The notes under the pieces were generated by a model. It made no database searches. It saw only the letters and a program-made list of their open reading frames with translations, and had not been told where the DNA came from. Of a DNA stretch of 11,960 nucleotides, positions 7,298 through 11,960 are shown one piece after another. Made by a program: the position numbers and the translations under genes. The DNA comes from an uncultured Bacteroidota bacterium (GTDB taxonomy: Bacteria; Bacteroidota; Bacteroidia; Chitinophagales; Chitinophagaceae), in contig CAILMA010000279.1 in assembly GCA_903835145.1 (NCBI GenBank), forward strand, positions 1 through 11,960, in the 5' to 3' direction. Position 1 is the stretch's first letter. Each line of letters starts with the position of its first letter.

Positions 7298-8157
7298 TGT
7301 TACCACTATCTGTTGCTGAGAAATTACTGCTGCTTGCAGGGGGCGAATCGCTCCCTGCAAGCGCACTTAAAAACCCGATAACAGACGAACTAATAAACGA
7401 TAACATAGTTGCCGAACGCATAACGGGGCGCACACGCCGCAGCCTTTATCTTCCCCACCGGGAGGCACTCGCTGCATGGCTATATAACCGGTTTCAGATC
7501 AATGACCTCGCAAACTATATTGAGGCACTTAAGGAAGAAAACACCACTCGCGCACGGGCTGTAGATGTAGCGAACAACTCAAAATTACTGGGCGGTAGAA
7601 CGTACAAAGGATTTCTCCTTAATAGTTTTGCCCCGGTACAAGGTACCCTGCATGGGCAGCCATTCATCGTGCATCCACCCGAAGGCACATTCCAGTTCGT
7701 TTATGACTATGAGGCTTACCGGCCTGATAGCAGTGTGGTGATAGTTGGTGTAGAGAATATGGAGAGCTTTCGTTTTGTAGGCCGGCAGGCAACGTATTTC
7801 GCTGCACATAGCACGCTTTTCGTGAGCAGATACCCGCAGGAGCAAGCCCACGACCTGATGAAATGGCTCCGCTCCATACCCAATAACTATATTCACTTCG
7901 GGGATTTCGACTTTGCAGGTATCGGCATTTATCTGAACGAATATAAGAAGCACCTTGGTGAAAGAGCTTCATTCTTTATCCCGGACCATTTAGAAGTTCT
8001 ATTAGAGCGGCACGGCAACAGGGCACTTTACGACCAGCAAAAAGCACCAGCGACGCCGGCCGGGGAACCTGCGCTCGACCAGCTCGTAGCTTTGCTGCAC
8101 AAATACAAAATGGGACTGGAGCAGGAGGCACTGCTGATAGCGGCGCCTGAGCAATAA
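7297..8157 (+). CDS. jetD: JetD/MksG-like TOPRIM protein, predicted nuclease
   Basis: A 286-residue last subunit, beginning at TAATG with the ATPase gene stop. Residues 1-60 read as a winged-helix (LSVAEKLLLLAGGESLP, LINDNIV, GRTRRSLYLP). From about 145 there is a TOPRIM-like core: a strand VVIVGVENMESF with the conserved glutamate at 153, and HFGDFDFAGIGI with D203 and D205, the Glu/Asp-x-Asp set that binds metal in TOPRIM enzymes. The tail has ALYDQQ and LEQEALL, as in the C-terminal DUF2220 domain of JetD. In Wadjet, JetD cleaves DNA after the condensin recognises it. Canonical JetD proteins, as I recall them, are nearer 400 residues with a DUF3322 domain in front; this one is shorter and its N-terminal half looks different. 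A nuclease role is inferred. Confidence 0.75.
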   Translation: MLPLSVAEKLLLLAGGESLPASALKNPITDELINDNIVAERITGRTRRSLYLPHREALAAWLYNRFQINDLANYIEALKEENTTRARAVDVANNSKLLGGRTYKGFLLNSFAPVQGTLHGQPFIVHPPEGTFQFVYDYEAYRPDSSVVIVGVENMESFRFVGRQATYFAAHSTLFVSRYPQEQAHDLMKWLRSIPNNYIHFGDFDFAGIGIYLNEYKKHLGERASFFIPDHLEVLLERHGNRALYDQQKAPATPAGEPALDQLVALLHKYKMGLEQEALLIAAPEQ

Positions 8158-8272
8158 TCGGGTGTCATGACCTGCAAGCGTTTGTTGGGGAACGCCTCAC
8201 AAAAAAATTTAACCACTTCATTGTGCACGTTCAGCGTTTTGTTTGTTTAGTTTGCAATGAAAATCCACCGCA

Positions 8273-8845
8273 ATGAGCCAAAGCTACTTCGAAGACCTGA
8301 CGATAGAAAAGATGGTCTTTACCGAAAAGCCCCTTGCCAAGGGCTTTTATGAGGGCTGTACTTTCAGCGGGTGCGATTTTGCCAATGCCGATATAAGTGA
8401 TACCAACTTCACCGATTGCGCCTTTAAAGACTGCAACCTCAGCCTTGCGAAAATTGTGAAAACCACATTCAATCACGTTCACTTTACAGGTTGTAAAATG
8501 TTGGGGTTGCATTTCGATGAATGCAGCAAGATGATTTTCTCCGTTCAGTTTACCAGCTGTGTACTGAACCTTTCCTCCTTTTTCAGGCTTAATATGAAGA
8601 AAACCACTTTTTCTTCCTGCTCACTTCATGAGGTTGATTTTACAGAAACGGATCTTGCCGGTGCTTCATTTGACGATTGCGACCTTGCCGGTGCTATATT
8701 TGACGGCACCAATATAGAGAAAGCCGATTTCAGGAAAGCTATCAATTACACTCTTGACCCGGACAAGAATAAAGTTAAAAAAGCCCGCTTCGCCGTTGCC
8801 GGTCTTGCGGGCCTTTTAGGCAAACACAATCTTGATATTCACTAA
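8273..8845 (+). CDS. Pentapeptide-repeat protein
   Basis: A 190-residue protein whose residues about 25-160 are built of repeats A(D/N)LxF-like (FSGCDFANADISDTNFTDC; FTETDLAGASFDDCDLAGA), the pattern that folds into a right-handed quadrilateral beta-helix. Cysteine is frequent at the inward or neighbouring positions. The C-terminus (NYTLDPDKNKVKKARFAVAGLAGLL) matches the end seen in Qnr/McbG-type proteins, where a short helix forms the dimer interface. Members of that branch mimic DNA and protect gyrase, but many pentapeptide proteins have no known role, and resistance should not be assumed. It follows the TOPRIM gene on the same strand after 115 bases that contain a near-consensus -7 element (TTAGTTTG, 8247-8254) with a TTG at 8221-8223, so it probably has its own promoter. 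Confidence 0.85.
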   Translation: MSQSYFEDLTIEKMVFTEKPLAKGFYEGCTFSGCDFANADISDTNFTDCAFKDCNLSLAKIVKTTFNHVHFTGCKMLGLHFDECSKMIFSVQFTSCVLNLSSFFRLNMKKTTFSSCSLHEVDFTETDLAGASFDDCDLAGAIFDGTNIEKADFRKAINYTLDPDKNKVKKARFAVAGLAGLLGKHNLDIH

Positions 8846-8862
8846 TCATTGCCCGTCTATTA

Positions 8863-8899
8863 ACTAAAAATTCTTGTTGCCCTAGGTGTGTATTTTAGT
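8863..8899. terminator. Weak bidirectional hairpin between converging genes
   Basis: ACTAAAA (8863-8869) and TTTTAGT (8893-8899) form a 7-bp inverted repeat with a 23-base loop between the pentapeptide gene and folE. The stem is AT-rich and overlaps the folE stop codon, so terminator function is uncertain. Confidence 0.25.
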
Positions 8900-9614
8900 A
8901 GTCGGTATCCAGCTCCACATACCTTAGGAACTCGTTCTTAGTGGCTTCCTCTGCAAATTTGCCTCCGTAAAAACAAGATACTGTTGCGGAGTTTGTATCG
9001 GTGATACCCCTGCTTGATACGCACATGTGGCGCGCATCTATTAATATTGCAACATCTTCTGTATCGAGCATTTTCTGCAGTTCGCGGGCTATCTGCACCG
9101 TTAGCCTTTCCTGCACCTGCGGGCGCTTTGCGTAATACTGCACAATTCGGTTGAGCTTTGAAAGCCCTATCACTTTACCACCAGAGATATAGCCTATATG
9201 GGCCCGGCCGTAAATAGGTACAAAGTGATGTTCGCAGTTGCTGTAGAGGGTTATGTTCTTTTCTACAAGCATTTTCCCGTATTTGTACTTGTTATCGAAC
9301 AAGGCTATGTCTGGTTTATTTTCAGGGTTGAGGCCAGAGAATATTTCCTTCACATACATCTTAGCCACTCGTTTAGGTGTGCCTTTCAGGCTGTCATCAG
9401 TCAGGTCCAGACCCAGAGTTTCCATTATTTCCCTGAAATGGTAACTGATCCTTGCTATTTTTTCGTCGTCTGTAATATCAAAAGCGTCAGCCCTCATTGG
9501 GGTATCTGCCGATGTGCTGATGTGCTCATCACCTATAAAGTCAATATCCTGCTCGTCGGTGTCTATTTCTAAAGTGTTATGCAGGGTATTCAGCGTAATT
9601 TCTTTCGGTTTCAT
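8895..9614 (-). CDS. folE: GTP cyclohydrolase I
   Basis: A 239-residue FolE, which converts GTP to 7,8-dihydroneopterin triphosphate plus formate in the cytoplasm, the first step toward folate and other pterins. Zinc ligands are in place: C127 and H130 in CEHHFVPIYG, and C198 in ARHMCVSSRGI. Other family marks are LKGTPKRVAKMY, VIGLSKLNRIVQYYAKRPQVQERLT cut as GLSKLNR and RPQVQERLT, and the C-terminal GGKF. The catalytic half is full length. Residues 1-40 are an acidic extension (DTDEQDIDFIGDEH) with no family signature. Met40, at 9497-9495, is an alternative start that would remove it and abolish the 38-base overlap with the upstream PTPS-family gene. The convergent end lies about 50 bases from the pentapeptide gene. 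Confidence 0.95.
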   Translation of the reverse strand: MKPKEITLNTLHNTLEIDTDEQDIDFIGDEHISTSADTPMRADAFDITDDEKIARISYHFREIMETLGLDLTDDSLKGTPKRVAKMYVKEIFSGLNPENKPDIALFDNKYKYGKMLVEKNITLYSNCEHHFVPIYGRAHIGYISGGKVIGLSKLNRIVQYYAKRPQVQERLTVQIARELQKMLDTEDVAILIDARHMCVSSRGITDTNSATVSCFYGGKFAEEATKNEFLRYVELDTDY

Positions 9615-9990
9615 ATAATGTTATCTTTAAATCGAGGTGATGGTCTATCTTGTTTCTTAGTATATCGTATATTACAATTACGATGTTTTCTGTCGTTGGG
9701 TTCAGGTCCTTGAATTCTTCAATGTCCAGATTTAAATTTCGGTGGTCAAAACGGTCGGTAACATGTTCTTTTATAATGTCGCTGAGGTACTTGGTATCAA
9801 TTACGTACCCGGTAACTTTATCTACGGCTCCGCTCACCTTTACTATCAAATCATAGTTATGACCATGATAGTTTGGGTTATTGCACTTTCCAAAAAGGAT
9901 TTTGTTTTCTTCCTCAGAAAGGGAAGGATTGTTAAGTCTGTGGGCTGCGTTAAAGTGTTCTTTTCTGAAAATGGCTACTTTGCCTGGCAT
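9577..9990 (-). CDS. 6-pyruvoyl-tetrahydropterin synthase/QueD-family enzyme
   Basis: A 137-residue protein of the PTPS fold, whose members act on dihydroneopterin triphosphate, the product of the overlapping downstream folE. Zinc ligands are H17 (FNAAHR), H42 and H44 (YHGHNY). The catalytic set is C36 in FGKCNNPN, D82-H83 (FDHRN) and E127 (LYETERN). The Cys-to-HGH spacing is C-x5-HGH, as in animal PTPS, and not the C-x3-HGH of E. coli QueD. By the usual motif rules this points to 6-pyruvoyl-tetrahydropterin formation (biopterin branch), but Bacteroidota homologues are commonly annotated 6-carboxytetrahydropterin synthase (queuosine branch), and no other que gene is present to decide. First gene of a two-gene operon; its ATG lies 20 bases after a TACTTTTG promoter element. 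Confidence 0.88.
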   Translation of the reverse strand: MPGKVAIFRKEHFNAAHRLNNPSLSEEENKILFGKCNNPNYHGHNYDLIVKVSGAVDKVTGYVIDTKYLSDIIKEHVTDRFDHRNLNLDIEEFKDLNPTTENIVIVIYDILRNKIDHHLDLKITLYETERNYAEYPA

Positions 9991-10009
9991 GAATGGGATG
10001 ATTGTGGAA

Positions 10010-10017
10010 CAAAAGTA
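10010..10017 (-). promoter_or_regulatory. Bacteroidota -7 promoter element for the PTPS-folE operon
   Basis: Read on the minus strand this is TACTTTTG, an exact TAnnTTTG match, placed about 20 bases before the PTPS start at 9990. No TTG lies at the standard -33 spacing. The region just upstream is occupied by a 9-bp inverted repeat. Confidence 0.5.
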
Positions 10018-10023
10018 GGTCTA

Positions 10024-10059
10024 TTTTGTTTAGATATTTTTTGAAAAAGTTAAACAAAA
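10024..10059. repeat. 9-bp inverted repeat upstream of the pterin operon
   Basis: TTTTGTTTA (10024-10032) and TAAACAAAA (10051-10059) are exact reverse complements separated by 18 bases. The pair begins six bases upstream of the -7 element of the PTPS-folE operon and covers the -33 position, as expected of an operator. AT-richness makes a chance match possible. Confidence 0.4.
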
Positions 10060-10105
10060 CCAATTTTAGAGCTTAACAGTTGAATTTTTTATGTAATTTT
10101 ACAGC

Positions 10106-10192
10106 ATTGGCGGGCATTCCAGCCCATATTGGTTTTCTTAATAGTACCATTATGAATATTTACGTTTTAGCTATGCCCATTTTATCGCCAAT
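10106..10192. repeat. Compound inverted repeat in the divergent intergenic region
   Basis: The contiguous block ATTGGCGGGCAT (10106-10117) is matched further on by ATGCCC (10173-10178) and CGCCAAT (10186-10192). Outer arms pair over 7 bp and inner arms over 5-6 bp, with a 7-base bulge on the right side. It may form a structured RNA or DNA element between the pterin operon and the Crp-type gene. No known riboswitch was recognised. Confidence 0.35.
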
Positions 10193-10261
10193 CCACCCGT
10201 GATACAATGCACGATTACATAAGGTAAACTTGTAAAAGCCTGATTCCTTATTTTTACAAAA

Positions 10262-10864
10262 ATGCTTTTTAATATGGCCGCCGACTTAAACGTACTCCGT
10301 GAAAAAGTAAATCAACTTGTGCCGCTGACTGACGAGGATTGGATGCTTTTGGAACCGCATGTTACCCAACGAAAACTGTACAAGGGTGATTTATTTTGCG
10401 AAGAAGGCAAAAAGGGAAAGGAAGTTGGCCTGATACTGGAAGGAGCTATGCGGCATTTTTATGTGAAGAATGGAATAGAAAAGACCACCTATTTCTACTT
10501 TGAAAACGCCTTAACGGGTCCGTACCTAAGTTGTATAACCGGGCAGCCCTCTCTCATTACTATAGAGGCATTGAGTGATTGTAGCTTGCTGGTATTCCCT
10601 TATGCTGTGCTCAAGAATGCTTTTGACAAATCGCAGCGCTGGGAGCGCTTTGGCAGGCTACTGGCGGAGTGGGCACTGGCGGGTGTGGAGGAGCGTATGG
10701 CAGGCTTACTTATGCTGAGCCCTGAAGAGCGCTATATAGAGCTTGTAAACAGTAATAAGCGAAAAATACTGGAGCGTATACCGCAGCACCTCATTGCCAA
10801 CTACCTGGGTATAACCCCGGTGAGCCTGAGCCGCATTCGCAACCGTGCCATGAAGAAGCGCTGA
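10262..10864 (+). CDS. Crp/Fnr-family transcriptional regulator
   Basis: A 200-residue protein with an N-terminal cyclic-nucleotide-binding-type beta-barrel (about residues 25-120: KLYKGDLFCEEGKKGKEVGLILEG, described here as KGDLFCEEG and VGLILEGAMRHFY), a dimerisation helix (ERFGRLLAEWALAG) and a C-terminal helix-turn-helix (IPQHLIANYLGITPVSLSRI, about 173-192). The cAMP-contacting Arg-Ser pair of E. coli Crp is not seen and there is no Fnr-type cysteine cluster, so any ligand is unknown, as for most Bacteroidota members. Met5 at 10274 is an alternative start: a weak -7-like TATTTTTA at 10249-10256 would put transcription close to 10262. Its target is not evident; adjacent SRPBCC and pterin genes are candidates only by position. 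Confidence 0.85.
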   Translation: MLFNMAADLNVLREKVNQLVPLTDEDWMLLEPHVTQRKLYKGDLFCEEGKKGKEVGLILEGAMRHFYVKNGIEKTTYFYFENALTGPYLSCITGQPSLITIEALSDCSLLVFPYAVLKNAFDKSQRWERFGRLLAEWALAGVEERMAGLLMLSPEERYIELVNSNKRKILERIPQHLIANYLGITPVSLSRIRNRAMKKR

Positions 10865-10933
10865 TTTCTTATCTTTTGTTATCGTTTCCGGGGGTGCTGG
10901 CGGAGGATATTTGCACTATCAAAACAACAAGAT

Positions 10934-11482
10934 ATGCAAACTCAAAAAATCATTATCGCCGCCTTACTACAGGCCACTCAGAGCTTCGCACAGCATGCTC
11001 CAACAGTAAAACCACAAATTGCTCCCGGCGAAGTAATAAAGAAAGGGAAGCTGGTGTATTCTGAAATCAACATCAATGCGAGCGCAGAGAAAGTATGGTC
11101 AGTGCTCACAAACTTTCAGGACTATCCTACCTGGAACCCTTTTATCCGTTCCATTTCTGGTCCTCTTGTTAAGGGCGGGCACCTCACCGCGTTCCTGCAA
11201 CCTGAAGGAGAAAAGGGGATGACCTTCAAGCCATTAGTACTGCAATGCATGCCACAGAAAGAATTGAGGTGGATAGGCAAACTGGGCATCTCTCATATTT
11301 TTGACGGGGAACATACATTCAACATTACCGAAAATGGTAATGGCACCGTTACCTTCAGGCAATATGAGCACTTCCGGGGCATCCTTATCCCTTTCTTTAA
11401 GAAAATGCTGGACAAAGGCACCCTGCAGGGTTTCAACAATATGAATGAAAAACTTAAAGAAAGGGCTGAAAAGAAGAACTAA
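10934..11482 (+). CDS. SRPBCC-fold protein with possible signal peptide
   Basis: A 182-residue protein. Residues about 38-178 form an SRPBCC (START/polyketide-cyclase-like) domain: INASAEKVWSVLTNF, DYPTWNPF, GEHTFNI and a final long helix GFNNMNEKLKER. Such domains hold a hydrophobic ligand in a deep cavity; the ligand here is unknown. The first 20 residues (KIIIAALLQATQSFAQ) look like a short secretion signal ending in the SFAQ pattern common in Bacteroidota exports, followed by a Pro-rich linker. Most SRPBCC proteins of this type are cytoplasmic, so export would be unusual. It lies 69 bases after the regulator on the same strand, and its stop overlaps the stop of the converging membrane-protein gene by four bases. 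Confidence 0.78.
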   Translation: MQTQKIIIAALLQATQSFAQHAPTVKPQIAPGEVIKKGKLVYSEININASAEKVWSVLTNFQDYPTWNPFIRSISGPLVKGGHLTAFLQPEGEKGMTFKPLVLQCMPQKELRWIGKLGISHIFDGEHTFNITENGNGTVTFRQYEHFRGILIPFFKKMLDKGTLQGFNNMNEKLKERAEKKN

Positions 11483-11832
11483 AATACCCGCATAAAGCCC
11501 GCAAACGCCAGAAGGATTCCGACGGTAGTAAGCCCATAAAGCACATACGGAAATGACCCGTGAGAGAATGAAGTATTAATGGTGAGCACACAGCTGATTA
11601 AGCAAACACCGGCACCGGCAAGTATAAGCAGCAATCCGTGAGAGCGACGACTCGCATAACGCAACTTCATAGTCTCTCCCACCATTTCTCTGACAAAACG
11701 CTCATCATGCCCTTTTTCAACCAAAATGGCTTCTATTTGTTCTCTCCCCTTGCCTTCCTCCAGCATGTTGTAGATATAGCTGCCCAGCGGGTTTTGCTTG
11801 TGTGTCATACAGTTGTCATTTTTACATGCCAT
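11479..11832 (-). CDS. Small two-helix membrane protein of unknown function
   Basis: A 117-residue protein. The N-terminal 60 residues are soluble and charged (SYIYNMLEEGKGREQIEAIL, then EKGHDERFVREMV), resembling a short helical domain. Two hydrophobic segments follow: about 66-86 (GLLLILAGAGVCLISCVLTI) and about 95-116 (YVLYGLTTVGILLAFAGFM). The N-terminus starts MACKNDNC, with two Cys. I do not recognise a family. An internal ATG at 11808 is an alternative start. It begins 21 bases after the stop of the partial minus-strand gene at the right edge, so co-transcription with that gene is possible. Its TAG overlaps the TAA of the SRPBCC gene. Confidence 0.7.
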   Translation of the reverse strand: MACKNDNCMTHKQNPLGSYIYNMLEEGKGREQIEAILVEKGHDERFVREMVGETMKLRYASRRSHGLLLILAGAGVCLISCVLTINTSFSHGSFPYVLYGLTTVGILLAFAGFMRVF

Positions 11833-11853
11833 GAAATTAAAAAAATTTTGTAA

Positions 11854-11960
11854 CTATTCAGCCCCATAAATAGCGATGAGCCTTAAAGCTAACAAAACAT
11901 TTTGCCCAGCCTTGATTGTGGTGTCAATAATTGATCTTAATACAGCAAAGCAGTCTGCTC
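11854..11960 (-). CDS. C-terminal end of a minus-strand gene, possibly a transposase (partial)
   Basis: An open frame enters from the right edge and ends with TAG at 11856-11854, giving 34 residues with a helical, basic-hydrophobic pattern (FAVLRSIIDTTIKAGQNV, then LLALRLIA). This resembles the last helix of some IS66-type or related transposases (arginine, then an 'IDTxxKxGQNVLxAL' helix), but that is from memory and too short to prove. No inverted repeat end could be recognised in the remaining sequence. If it is a transposase, its IS lies mainly outside the window. Confidence 0.4.
   Translation of the reverse strand, partial: ADCFAVLRSIIDTTIKAGQNVLLALRLIAIYGAE

Noticed and set aside
8178..8195. 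GCGTT/AACGC hairpin after the TOPRIM gene
   Set aside because: The stem is only 5 bp and is followed by an A-run, not a T-run, so it does not qualify as a plus-strand terminator.
10152..10202. 16-codon ORF in the divergent intergenic region
   Set aside because: It is too short, has no translation signal and lies across the right arms of the inverted repeat.

Overview
The window looks like Bacteroidota chromosomal DNA. The support is the close fit of several proteins to Bacteroidota families (a PTPS-FolE pair, a PhnA-type zinc-ribbon protein, a Crp/Fnr-type regulator without an obvious cAMP pocket), A-rich translation starts instead of strong Shine-Dalgarno sites, frequent ATA isoleucine codons, and exact matches to the Bacteroidota -7 promoter element TAnnTTTG in front of two operons. 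I cannot name a genus.

Layout: 1-540 is an AT-richer edge with the tail of an unknown gene and a 47-codon GYF_2-like ORF that looks decayed. 562-1539 holds a convergent pair: an ArsC/YffB-family thioredoxin-fold protein (+) and a PhnA-domain protein (-). 1540-1869 is a non-coding divergent promoter region with a TATATTTG element and one perfect DnaA box.

1870-8157 is the centrepiece: a tightly packed four-gene SMC-like operon of the Wadjet (JetABCD)/MksBEFG type. It encodes a kleisin-like subunit, a small MksE/JetB-like subunit, a 1222-residue SMC-like ATPase and a TOPRIM-containing protein with acidic residues placed for metal binding. By analogy with studied Wadjet systems, the first three would form a DNA-loop-extruding condensin-like complex and the fourth would cleave the recognised DNA, typically small circular plasmids. 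The parts are recognisable, so the system is not new in kind. The last subunit is shorter than usual and has an atypical N-terminal half, so it may be an under-described branch.

8273-8845 encodes a pentapeptide-repeat protein. 8895-9990 (-) is a two-gene pterin operon (a PTPS/QueD-family enzyme, then FolE, overlapping) behind a promoter with a 9-bp inverted repeat. FolE makes dihydroneopterin triphosphate, the substrate of the PTPS-family enzyme, so the two likely act in sequence. 9991-10261 is a divergent intergenic region with two inverted-repeat structures. 10262-11482 holds a Crp/Fnr-family regulator and an SRPBCC-fold protein with a possible signal peptide. 11479-11832 (-) is a small two-helix membrane protein, and the right edge carries the C-terminal end of another minus-strand gene, possibly a transposase. 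There are no tRNA or rRNA genes, CRISPR array or complete mobile element that I can see.
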